DNA of 64,000 bases, taken from the NCBI GenBank assembly GCA_963804055.1, contig CAWDOU010000005.1, positions 682,001 through 746,000 on the forward strand, in the 5' to 3' direction. Positions 26,258 to 34,408 of the stretch are shown piece after piece; the stretch's first letter is position 1, and the number at the start of each line of letters is the position of its first letter. The position numbers were made by a program, and so were the translations under genes. Under the pieces are notes generated by a model. The model saw nothing but the letters and a program-made list of their open reading frames with translations, did not search any database and was not told where the DNA came from. Source of the DNA: Bog-473 sp963804055. Lineage in GTDB: Bacteria; Actinomycetota; Acidimicrobiia; Acidimicrobiales; RAAP-2.

Positions 26258-26692
26258 CTACCCGAGCTTGCCGTAGGCCGTGGTCCGCCAGCGCTCGGGT
26301 GTCATGCGAAAGACCACACTCGCACCGGCGTCGTCGGCGGTAGCAGCCAGATAGAGATCGCCGTATTCGGCACCCAGATAGCGGTGCGCCAGGGCGCGTC
26401 GCTCGTCGGCGGAGACTGTGCCGTCCTCTGCGGTCACGGGTCCTTCGACGCTCACGTAACGGTATGGCATCGACTCGGTCTGCGCACAGAGCGTGAACCT
26501 CCCGGCGGCGCGCAGGCGCTGCGCCTTGACGCTCTGTCCCCCGGTGATGATGCTGACCGTGGCGCCCGGCTCGTAGGCGTACCAGACCGGAATGCTGAGC
26601 GGCCCCCGTCCGGGATCGTCGACGCTGAGGACTCCGACGTGCAGCCCGGCGAGAAATGCCTCGCGCTCTGCCACCGTCATCGTGAGCGTCAT
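26258..26692 (-). CDS. pyridoxamine 5'-phosphate oxidase-fold (PPOX) family protein
   Basis: 144-residue split-barrel flavin- or F420-binding protein. LHVGVLSVDDPGRGPLSIPVWYAYEPG is the typical first hairpin, and GGQSVKAQRLRAAGRFTLCAQ matches the cofactor-phosphate region. Actinobacterial relatives use FMN or F420, or only bind heme or cofactor; the substrate cannot be told. The ATG overlaps the stop of the large upstream lipid aminoacyltransferase-like gene by 4 bases (ATGA), so the two are translated together. Confidence 0.8.
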   Translation of the reverse strand: MTLTMTVAEREAFLAGLHVGVLSVDDPGRGPLSIPVWYAYEPGATVSIITGGQSVKAQRLRAAGRFTLCAQTESMPYRYVSVEGPVTAEDGTVSADERRALAHRYLGAEYGDLYLAATADDAGASVVFRMTPERWRTTAYGKLG

Positions 26693-29600
26693 GGGGCGAC
26701 GTGGTGCGGTGGGCGGTCGCGCCGCTGCGCGTCGGACCAACAACGGTCGCAGTCCTCGCAGGGACCGTTGTCGCCCCGGCTGCGGTGCACACCGGGATGC
26801 CCGCAGCGCGGGCACACGGACTCGGATTCGTTCACGGCTGGGGGACGGCCCTGTCGGCCTCCGGGGAGACCGACCCGTGCTCGTGCCGTTGCTGTGGCGT
26901 GGTCGTGGTCGTGGTCGTGGTCGTTCCCGGTCGCGTCGCTGATGTGCTCCGCGGCAGCCAGGACCTCCTCGGGCACCGCGGGACCCGAGCGCTTGGCGAC
27001 ACCGGTGGTGAGCAGGCGGCCGATGACCGGCACCTCGGTCAGGGACTCGGCCCGCATGATCTGCACGACGACGGGGACGAATTGTTCGGCCGAGTCGAAG
27101 ACGATGTAGCGCGGCAGCCATCTCGGCTCGTATTTGGCGTTGAAGCGCCACAGCGTCTCAATCTGCAGGACGCCGGACAGCCGGCGCAGGGCCCAGCGTT
27201 CGACGCGCTGGGTGACGCCGTCGCCGTTGTCGCCCTCGAGCACGGACCGCAGGGCGGCAAAGTTGAGGCTGAGCCCCTTCATGCCCATCCCCTTGAGATG
27301 GTCGATCGTCGAGCACAGGGCGAAGTCGAGGAGCCCGTTGGGGTGGTCGCCCGGATCGCGGCGCATGAGGTCCAGCGAGTAGCCGCCGATGGCGGGTGAG
27401 GGCACGAACTGGCACATGGCCACCGGCGCCCCGTCGGGGCCCTCGACCAGTGTGAGGAGCAGGCCGGTGTCGCGGCGGTCGAACAGGCGGCCCAGCATCA
27501 TGGAGAAGCCGCGCTCCTGCTCGCCGCGTCGGCTCTTGGCCATCAGCTCGGCCATGCGGGCGGCGTCAGCGGGGTCGAGGCGTGAAGGGTCGAGGAAGCG
27601 GACGGTGTAGCCGTAGCGGGCGACCCGGTTCACCGCCTGGCGGAGCCCCTTCATCTTGCCGCCCTGGAGCGAGAACTCCCGGGGGTCCACCACGGCCTCG
27701 TCACCGATGTAGAGGAAGCGCATTCCCGAGGCCTGGTAGGTCGGGAGCCATTCCTCGCCCGCTCCCATGACGCCGAGGCCCCATCCGTTCCGGTCGACGT
27801 AGTGACGGAACGAGTCCCAGACATGGGCCCGCTCCGAGAACGGCCCGATGGGGTCGGGGGACACGAGGCACACACCGCCGAACACGGCGTAGGCGACGAG
27901 CGAGTCGCGGTGGAAGAACCATTGCTTGTCGTCGCGCAGCACGAAGTAGTCGAGCGTGCCGGTGCCGTGGCGGCGGACGATGTCGCGCGCCCGGATCTCG
28001 GCGGCGCGCCGGCCCATGGCGGCGCGGCCCGACGACAGGCGGCGGTCCACCACCGGCCGGGTCAGCAGGTACAGCGCCACGAGGATCAGGCTCAGCCCGA
28101 CGGCCAGGAGGCTGATGGAGGCATAGCGGTCGATGGTGGGCGGGAAGGAGATCGACTCGATTCCGACGAGGCGTTCGCTGGACCCGAGCAGCACGTCGGG
28201 CCAGCCCGGAAGGGGGTGGTGGTGCACGCGGCCGGCCACCTCCACCGCCACGAAGCCACCCAGGGTGGCGATGACCCCGCCCACGGCCAGGATGACGAAC
28301 GCGGAGACGACGGTCGCGCGTTCGGACTGCGCCCGGAAGCGCTCCCGCTCGACGACCAGCAGGGTGAGGACGCCGGCACAGACGACGAGCGTGATGACGT
28401 CCGCGGCGTGCAGGAGGTGCAGGGCCAGCGAAGCGATGAGCAGCAGCACGGCGACCAGCCAGGAGCGGCGCTGACCGCGCAGGACCCCGCGGGAGAGCAT
28501 GATCATGCCGATGCCGGCGATGGCGGTGAGCGCCCCGGCCGCCTGCACGACGGCGACGGGCAGGTACTGCGCAATGAGGTGGAGGTGCTCGCGCAGTGGG
28601 GTCGTGACCGAGGACAGCAGATCGATCGCGCCCGCCACGAAGAGCAGGACGGCGGCGAGGCGCCGGATGCGCCGCACCCGGATGTGGTCCGCCGCCACCT
28701 CGGGCGCCGGCGGCCATGACGCACCACCCGGCCAGCTGGCCGCCAGCTCCGCATGGATGTCAGCCGCCTTGGAGCGACCCTTGACGACCGTGTCGGCGGT
28801 GACGAGCCGCTCGCCCATGGTGGAGAGGGGCAGGTCCGCCTCGGCCAGGAGCAGGCGGACGTGCAACTCCGCTCCGGTCTCGATTTCGAGCGTCGACTCC
28901 TGCCGGTGGTGCAGGAACGTGGGCGGGAGCCCGAGACGCCCCCGGTGCTCGTGCACGACCTCGGCCGTGGCGCCCGGACAGGCGAAGAAGCCCGCATCGA
29001 GATGGGTCAGTTCGGGGACGAGCGCTCCGGCGACCACGACGCCCGAGGCCCCTGCTTCGACGGCCGCCCGCGTCGCATCGAGCGCGTCGGCCCCGTCCAG
29101 CTCGAGCAACTCGTGCGCGATGGGGCGGGCGCCCGAGGGGCCGCCGGCCCATGGCGCCGGCAGTCCCTCCCCACCCAAGGCCCGCCAGATGCCACGCGAG
29201 GTGATGGCTACCACCAGCGCGAGGATGGCGAGCAGCGCGACGGCGATGATCAAGGTCACGAGGAAGCGCGACGGCCAAGTGGCGTTGTAGGCCCGCTGGA
29301 GCGCCGTCTGTTGCCGGGGCGTGCGGAACACGCGCCCGAGACCGTCCACGATGAACTCGACGCGCAGCAGGAGCGCGATCACGGCCAGGACCAGCGGCGG
29401 CGCCCAGAGATATTTCCGCAGCCGGCGGTACAGCACGCGCGACGTCACGAAGCGGCGCGCCAGGCGCGGATCGTCCAGGCGCTCCATGCCGGCCAACCAC
29501 GGGCGGTCGTCCGATGGCGCCTCGGCGAGCGGGGGGTTGTTGTCCGGTCGCAGCGTGCCGGAGCGGACGAGCACGGTGCGCATGCCGGCGCCGGTCTCGC

Positions 29601-30012
29601 ACTCGAGGTCGACACCGTCGCACACCATTACGCCGCGGCGCTCCAGCGCCTGCACCAGCGTCCCGTCGCTGTCGGCGGGCGACAGGACGACGACCACCTG
29701 GGAGTCGGCGCGGGCGGCGAAGCTCGCCAACGCGTCGGTGAGGTCGGGGTGCCTCTCGACGACGGCCTCCGGCTCGTCCGGAGCCCCCGGCGCCACCAGG
29801 CGCCCGCACAGGATCACGACGCCGGGTCCCTGCCAGTCCGCCAGGCGCCGGGCGATGTCACGGCAGGCTGCCCGTGAGCTGTCGGTGGGCTCCGGGGGGA
29901 GGAGGAGGTCGCCGATGACCTCGACCCTGCGGCCGAGGGCCACCGCCAGGCTGCGGTCGGAGCCGGCCCCCGTGGCCTCGCCCTCTTCCCCCGTTTCAGC
30001 ATCTGATCCCAT
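26689..30012 (-). CDS. MprF/LysX-like DUF2156 membrane protein with split pseudo-phosphoesterase region and C-terminal zinc ribbon
   Basis: 1107 residues. Residues ~25-190 look like a calcineurin-type phosphoesterase whose metal motifs have decayed (GDLLL, LCGRL, LSPADSD where GDxH, GD and GNHD are expected). Two membrane helices (~205-225, 250-272) and a second soluble block (~285-450) follow. Next come a bundle of about six helices (~465-680) and a C-terminal acyltransferase domain (~695-1020) typical of MprF/LysX: RGEQERGFSMMLGRLFD, YSLDLMRRDPGDHPNGLLDF and LSLNFAALRSVL. Such domains transfer amino acids from tRNA to phosphatidylglycerol and protect against cationic peptides. The end has an NDHDHDHDH stretch and a zinc ribbon (CPRC, C-x2-C-x2-C at ~1067-1091). 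The substrate is inferred. Confidence 0.85.
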   Translation of the reverse strand: MGSDAETGEEGEATGAGSDRSLAVALGRRVEVIGDLLLPPEPTDSSRAACRDIARRLADWQGPGVVILCGRLVAPGAPDEPEAVVERHPDLTDALASFAARADSQVVVVLSPADSDGTLVQALERRGVMVCDGVDLECETGAGMRTVLVRSGTLRPDNNPPLAEAPSDDRPWLAGMERLDDPRLARRFVTSRVLYRRLRKYLWAPPLVLAVIALLLRVEFIVDGLGRVFRTPRQQTALQRAYNATWPSRFLVTLIIAVALLAILALVVAITSRGIWRALGGEGLPAPWAGGPSGARPIAHELLELDGADALDATRAAVEAGASGVVVAGALVPELTHLDAGFFACPGATAEVVHEHRGRLGLPPTFLHHRQESTLEIETGAELHVRLLLAEADLPLSTMGERLVTADTVVKGRSKAADIHAELAASWPGGASWPPAPEVAADHIRVRRIRRLAAVLLFVAGAIDLLSSVTTPLREHLHLIAQYLPVAVVQAAGALTAIAGIGMIMLSRGVLRGQRRSWLVAVLLLIASLALHLLHAADVITLVVCAGVLTLLVVERERFRAQSERATVVSAFVILAVGGVIATLGGFVAVEVAGRVHHHPLPGWPDVLLGSSERLVGIESISFPPTIDRYASISLLAVGLSLILVALYLLTRPVVDRRLSSGRAAMGRRAAEIRARDIVRRHGTGTLDYFVLRDDKQWFFHRDSLVAYAVFGGVCLVSPDPIGPFSERAHVWDSFRHYVDRNGWGLGVMGAGEEWLPTYQASGMRFLYIGDEAVVDPREFSLQGGKMKGLRQAVNRVARYGYTVRFLDPSRLDPADAARMAELMAKSRRGEQERGFSMMLGRLFDRRDTGLLLTLVEGPDGAPVAMCQFVPSPAIGGYSLDLMRRDPGDHPNGLLDFALCSTIDHLKGMGMKGLSLNFAALRSVLEGDNGDGVTQRVERWALRRLSGVLQIETLWRFNAKYEPRWLPRYIVFDSAEQFVPVVVQIMRAESLTEVPVIGRLLTTGVAKRSGPAVPEEVLAAAEHISDATGNDHDHDHDHATATARARVGLPGGRQGRPPAVNESESVCPRCGHPGVHRSRGDNGPCEDCDRCWSDAQRRDRPPHHVAP

Positions 30013-30096
30013 TCTCCGTCCATCGTCTCACCTTCGAGGGCGTTTCCCGCTCCCCAATTCGGAGGATTCCGCTCTCGGGTGGCGCGGGGCACGTCC

Positions 30097-30102
30097 TAGG
30101 CT
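30097..30102 (+). promoter_or_regulatory. putative -10 box of HAD gene
   Basis: TAGGCT ends 8 bases before the GTG start at 30111, in the 98-base gap between divergent genes. The spacing allows a leaderless or nearly leaderless mRNA. No clear -35 is seen. Confidence 0.4.
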
Positions 30103-30110
30103 GCCCCTTC

Positions 30111-30620
30111 GTGCCCGAGGCCAGGTCAACCGACAGGATCAACTGGACGTGGCACGACGGGGGGAGTGCGCCCCACGCCGGCGGGCCGGCCGTCATCTTC
30201 GACATCGACGGCGTCCTGTCCGACGCCGCCGGCAGGCAGCATTTCCTGGACCGGGGGCGGCGGGACTGGACCGCGTTCTTCGAGGCGTGCGGCGACGACC
30301 CCGTCATCGAGGAGATCGCCCGGCTGCTCGAGCTGCTCGATCCCTCGCTCGCGGTGATCCTCCTGACCGGCCGGCCCCACCGCGTGCAGGCCCAGACGCT
30401 GGCTTGGTTGGAGCGCTACGGACTGCGCTGGGATCTGCTCGTCATGCGCTCGCGTGGCGAGTACGCCCAGGTGACCGACTTCAAGCAGTCGGTGGTCTCG
30501 GACCTCCGGGAGCGCGGCTTCGACCTGCGGCTCGCCTTCGAGGACGACCCGTCCAACCACGCCATGTACGTGGCGGCCGGCGTTCCCTGCGTCTACATCC
30601 ACTCGGGCTACTACGAGTAG
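30111..30620 (+). CDS. HAD family phosphatase-like protein
   Basis: 169 residues with the HAD catalytic pair D31 and D33 in VIFDIDGVLSDAAGR, motif II threonine in ILLTGRPHR, a lysine in TDFKQSVV and the acidic motif FEDDPSN. No large cap domain is present. The layout resembles the phosphatase half of polynucleotide kinase-phosphatase (GRRDWTAFFEACGDDP after motif I), so a nucleic-acid-end or nucleotide phosphatase is possible. The specific substrate is unknown. GTG is the only sensible start. The last 10 bases overlap the end of the convergent lnt gene. Confidence 0.75.
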   Translation: MPEARSTDRINWTWHDGGSAPHAGGPAVIFDIDGVLSDAAGRQHFLDRGRRDWTAFFEACGDDPVIEEIARLLELLDPSLAVILLTGRPHRVQAQTLAWLERYGLRWDLLVMRSRGEYAQVTDFKQSVVSDLRERGFDLRLAFEDDPSNHAMYVAAGVPCVYIHSGYYE

Positions 30621-32095
30621 CGCAGCTGCCGGACCCAGCCCGCGGCGAGGGCCAGCACGGCGAGCACCAGCACGGGCAGATCACCCCAGTGGTCGTAGGG
30701 CGTGAAGCCGCGGCGCAGCGCGACGGAGGCGAAGAGCACCTGACGTCGACCGAGATCACTGCGCTGCAGGACGACGCCCCGCTGGGTGACCACCGCGCTG
30801 AACCCGGTCGGGGCGGCCTGGACGAGGTCGCGTCCCGTCTCGACGGCCTGGACGATCGCTGCCGCCATTTCCTGGGTCGGCACCTGGGAGGTGCTGTACG
30901 AGGACGTGTTGGTCGGGACCGCCAGGAGTTGGGCGCCGGCCCGTACCGACTCGTGGCTGCGCCCGGCGTAGAAGATCTCGAAGGACACCAGGAGTCCCAA
31001 CGGCGCGGCGGGCGTGCGCATGAGGCCGGTGCCATGGCCGGGAATGGCGTCGACCGGCACACCGGAGAGGTCGGCGAAGTGCGAGAAGAACGAGCGGAGC
31101 GGCACGTACTCGCCGAAGGGGACGCGGTGGACCTTCTCGAAGACGCCGACGATGTGCCCGCGGGGTCCCCACGCGACAACCTCGTTGCGGAACGAGGTGC
31201 TGGTGGCCGGCTCGGTGACCCCGACGAGCAGTGTCGTGCGCAGTTGCCGGGCCAGGCGGCTGAGGAGTTCCGCCTGGGGCGACCCGGCCAGCGACCCGTC
31301 GAGCGCCACGACGTCCTCCGGCCACAGCACCAGGTTCGGTGCCGGGCGCGCGGTGCTCACGGCGAACATGGCGGCCAGCTGCGCGGCCAGGACGGTGCTC
31401 GGTGCGACCTGCTGCTTGCTCACGCCGCGCTGCCCTCCACCCTGCACCAGGGCGACGCGCACGGTCCGGACCGGTCCCCCGCCGTCGGGAGCCACCGTGC
31501 CGACGACCGCGAGCACGACGATCCCCGCCGCCATGACGCCGGCACCGACGACGCCGGGCCCGTCGATGCGCCCCCGCCGGGCCCAGAGGGCGGCGGTCAC
31601 GGTGGCCAGGGCCGCCCCCCCGGCCCAGACCCCGGCCGTGATGAGGAGGGGGCCGCCGAGGCGGGCCAGCTCGACCAGTGGGCCCCGGGCCTGTCCGAGG
31701 AAGACGCCGCCGAGGGGCAGCCCGCCGAAAGGCCACGTCATGCGGACGCATTCGGCCAGCGTGCTCGCACCGACGAAGGCAAGCGCACGTCCCCGCCGCG
31801 GTGGTGTCGCCGCCGCGGCGGCCGCGAAGAAGAGCGCCTCGACGAGGATGAGCACGACGGCGCCGTACCAGTTGAAGGCGCGGGCCCAGGCCAGGCCGAT
31901 CGCGTCGCAACCCAGGCCGGCCAACCAGCCGGACCAGATGCGGGTCCGCACCGGCAGCCCGGCGAGTCGCCAGTAGAGCACCCCCGCCCCGGCCAGGCCC
32001 AGCGGCCACCAGCCCCATGGTGGGAGGGACAGTGCGAGGAGGACACCCGCCGCGACCGAGGGGATGGCGATGCGGCCCCGGTGCGGCAGGTTCAC
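30611..32095 (-). CDS. lnt: apolipoprotein N-acyltransferase-like protein (Ser at nucleophile position)
   Basis: 494 residues: N-terminal bundle of about six membrane helices plus a nitrilase-fold domain (~225-470) and one last helix, the Lnt layout. Lnt adds the third acyl chain to lipoproteins at the outer face of the membrane. The catalytic Glu is present in LVLWPEDVVALD and the Lys in FEKVHRVPFGEYVPLR. The segment that normally carries the catalytic Cys reads LLVSFEIFYAGRS (Ser codon at 30983-30985), so the nucleophile is Ser or activity is lost. The GTG overlaps the hemY stop (GTGA). It is last in a coupled five-gene operon. Confidence 0.85.
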   Translation of the reverse strand: MNLPHRGRIAIPSVAAGVLLALSLPPWGWWPLGLAGAGVLYWRLAGLPVRTRIWSGWLAGLGCDAIGLAWARAFNWYGAVVLILVEALFFAAAAAATPPRRGRALAFVGASTLAECVRMTWPFGGLPLGGVFLGQARGPLVELARLGGPLLITAGVWAGGAALATVTAALWARRGRIDGPGVVGAGVMAAGIVVLAVVGTVAPDGGGPVRTVRVALVQGGGQRGVSKQQVAPSTVLAAQLAAMFAVSTARPAPNLVLWPEDVVALDGSLAGSPQAELLSRLARQLRTTLLVGVTEPATSTSFRNEVVAWGPRGHIVGVFEKVHRVPFGEYVPLRSFFSHFADLSGVPVDAIPGHGTGLMRTPAAPLGLLVSFEIFYAGRSHESVRAGAQLLAVPTNTSSYSTSQVPTQEMAAAIVQAVETGRDLVQAAPTGFSAVVTQRGVVLQRSDLGRRQVLFASVALRRGFTPYDHWGDLPVLVLAVLALAAGWVRQLRYS

Positions 32096-33504
32096 AAGAG
32101 CGTGTGGGCCGCCGCACGGCCGCTGGCGATGCAGGCGGGAATGCCGACGCCGCGGTACGCGGCGCCCGCCACGGCGACGCCGCCGAACCGGGCCAGCGCC
32201 GACTCGACGCCGGCGGTCCGCAGCAGGTGGTGCACGCGGTACTGCGGGAACGCGTCGTCGAAGCGCACGACCCGCGACTCCACGGGTTCCCCGTGCGCCC
32301 CCATCAGCGCGCCCAGCTCCTCCCACGCCCGGTCGGCGACCTCCTGGTCGCTCCAGCCGGCAGCACGGGTGTCGTCGACCCGTCCGAGCGAGGCCCGCAG
32401 GAGGGTCTCGCCCTCGCGCGCCAGGTGTGGCCACTTGCGATCGAGGTACGTGCAGGCGGTCACCGCCCACGCCTCCCGTCCCTTGTGCGGGCTCCGGCGC
32501 GGCACCAGGAACCCGGTGCCCTCGAGTGCCTCGGGGATGTCGTCCACTCCGACACGGAAGGTCACCAGCACCACGGAGGCGTAGTCGATGGCATCCAAGA
32601 GCCCGGCCACCTCGTCGTCGTGGGGACGGAGGAGTGTCGCCGTGGCCGGCGCCGGCGTGGCCAGCACCACGGCGTCCGCCTCGACGGCACGGTCCGCCGC
32701 CGCCACGGTCCACCCGCCCGACGGCGACCGTTCCAGACGTTCGGCGGGGGAGGAGAGCCGGATGTCCACCTCGCGGCCCCGGAGGCCTGCGGCCAACGTG
32801 TCGACGAATGACGCCATGCCGCCCCGGAGCGCCCAGAAGAGCGGCGGTCCGTCCGGGTCGGGAGCGGGCACCTCGGCGCGCAGGTTCCGCATGAGGCCAC
32901 CGCGACGTTGCGCGGCGGCGAGCAGGGGTGGGAAGGTCGCCGCGGCCGACATGTCGTCGACGGAGCCGGCGTGGATCCCGCCGATCAGTGGGTCGGCCAG
33001 CATGTCGACGACGCGCTGGCCGAGCTTGCGCGACACGAGCGGGCCGATGGCGCGGTCGCCGATGGGCCCTCTGACGTCAGGCCGTGGCAGCAGCGCGTCG
33101 CGGGCGAGACCGAACGTGCCCCGGGCGCCGACGATGCCGGATCGGGCCGTGGGCCAGAACCGCGTCGGGATCCCGAGTGCGTGGCCCTCGGGCAAGGTGC
33201 GCCGGCGCCCGCGGGCCCACACCGCCGCCCCACGGGCCGCGACGGGCACGAGGGCGTCGGCCAGTCCGACCTCGTGGCACAGGTCGACCGCTTCGGGTCG
33301 CCGCCCGAGAAACCCGTCGGGGCCCAGGTCGACGACCCGCCCGCCCAGGTCCCCGCTCTGCAGGGGGCCGCCGAGGTGTGGCGACGCCTCCAGGAGTGTC
33401 ACCGACGGTGCGCCGGGTCGCCGGGTCGCGCCACCCGTGAGCTCCCAGGCCGCGGCGAGACCACTGATGCCACCACCGACGACGACGACCCGCCGCACGG
33501 GCAT
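32092..33504 (-). CDS. hemY: protoporphyrinogen/coproporphyrinogen oxidase
   Basis: 470-residue FAD oxidase. VVVVGGGISGLAAAWEL is the dinucleotide-binding start; DLGPDGFL, PLIGGIHAGSVDDMSA and the C-terminal GVAVAGAAYRGVGIPACIASG complete the HemY/PPOX pattern. In actinobacteria this enzyme usually oxidises coproporphyrinogen III to coproporphyrin III (then also called CgoX), followed by metal insertion by HemH and decarboxylation by HemQ. Next to hemH and hemE this fits well, but no hemQ is in the window. ATG starts one base before the hemH stop region; the end overlaps lnt. Confidence 0.92.
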   Translation of the reverse strand: MPVRRVVVVGGGISGLAAAWELTGGATRRPGAPSVTLLEASPHLGGPLQSGDLGGRVVDLGPDGFLGRRPEAVDLCHEVGLADALVPVAARGAAVWARGRRRTLPEGHALGIPTRFWPTARSGIVGARGTFGLARDALLPRPDVRGPIGDRAIGPLVSRKLGQRVVDMLADPLIGGIHAGSVDDMSAAATFPPLLAAAQRRGGLMRNLRAEVPAPDPDGPPLFWALRGGMASFVDTLAAGLRGREVDIRLSSPAERLERSPSGGWTVAAADRAVEADAVVLATPAPATATLLRPHDDEVAGLLDAIDYASVVLVTFRVGVDDIPEALEGTGFLVPRRSPHKGREAWAVTACTYLDRKWPHLAREGETLLRASLGRVDDTRAAGWSDQEVADRAWEELGALMGAHGEPVESRVVRFDDAFPQYRVHHLLRTAGVESALARFGGVAVAGAAYRGVGIPACIASGRAAAHTLL

Positions 33505-33505
33505 G

Positions 33506-34408
33506 TCAGGGTGTCCCGTCTGCGGCGACGATCAGATCGGCCAACGTTGCGATGAACGCGGGGTCGTCGTTGAGCGATGCAGTGCGCGCAAAGGTGATGC
33601 CGGCCTCCGCCGCAATGTGGGCCACCTCGACATCGAGGTCGTAGAGCACCTCGAGATGGTCCGCCACGAAGCCGATCGGGCACACGACGACGGCGTCGGC
33701 GACGTCGTCCGCCGCGAGTTGCCGCACGACGTCGCGCACGTCGGGTCCGAGCCAGGGTTCGGGAGTGCGTCCCGCGCTCTGCCACGCCACCAGCCAGTCG
33801 TCGAGCCCCGCTGCCGTGCCGACGAGCCGGGCCGACTCGGCCAATTGCTCGGGGTAGGTGTCACCACTGTCGCGAATGCGCTCGGGCAGCGAGTGCGCCG
33901 TGAAGATCACCGTGGTCCGGCCGGCGACGGCGCGGAGCGCGTCGAGCACGCGGGTGGCGAGCAGGGTCACCAGTGCCGGTTCGGCATACCACGGGGCCAC
34001 CGGCACGAACGGCGTCGAGCCCAGCGCGGCGGCGGCCCGGTCGAGATACTCCTGGGAGCCCATGGACGAACCGTGGGGGGTCAGGACGAGGCCGATGACG
34101 CGGTCCACGCCGGCCGTGCCGAGGAGGGCGGCGGACTCCTCAATGAGCGGGTCGGTGTGCTTGGCACCGAAGGCGACCCGGTAGCGGCCCGGTGCGCGGG
34201 CGTCGAGCGCCGCGCGTACGGCGTCGACCTGCGCTGCGGTACGGATCGCGAGCGGTGACACGCCACCGATGGCGGCGTACCGCCCCTCCAGTTCGGCCAG
34301 CTGTTCCGGCGTGGGTGGGCGGCCGCGACGGATCCGTGTGTAGAAGGGCGCGATCTCCGCCGTGCTCGCCGGCGTGCCGTGAGCCATGAGCAGCACGCCG
34401 GTGGTCAT
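33506..34408 (-). CDS. hemH: ferrochelatase
   Basis: 300-residue chelatase that inserts ferrous iron into (copro)porphyrin. It begins GVLLMAHGTPAS. The catalytic histidine is in VIFTAHSLPERI, and the conserved glutamate side is in CPIGFVADHLEVLYDLD. It is shorter than many family members and has no C-terminal cysteine cluster, so it lacks the 2Fe-2S centre known from several actinobacterial and animal ferrochelatases. The ATG overlaps the hemE stop by 4 bases (ATGA); hemY follows one base after its stop. Confidence 0.92.
   Translation of the reverse strand: MTTGVLLMAHGTPASTAEIAPFYTRIRRGRPPTPEQLAELEGRYAAIGGVSPLAIRTAAQVDAVRAALDARAPGRYRVAFGAKHTDPLIEESAALLGTAGVDRVIGLVLTPHGSSMGSQEYLDRAAAALGSTPFVPVAPWYAEPALVTLLATRVLDALRAVAGRTTVIFTAHSLPERIRDSGDTYPEQLAESARLVGTAAGLDDWLVAWQSAGRTPEPWLGPDVRDVVRQLAADDVADAVVVCPIGFVADHLEVLYDLDVEVAHIAAEAGITFARTASLNDDPAFIATLADLIVAADGTP

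Noticed and set aside
29321..32584. Very long open frame on the plus strand (over 1000 codons) opposite the MprF-like and lnt genes
   Set aside because: Arg/Pro/Ser/Thr-rich composition with no domain; it is a GC-driven shadow of well-supported minus-strand genes.
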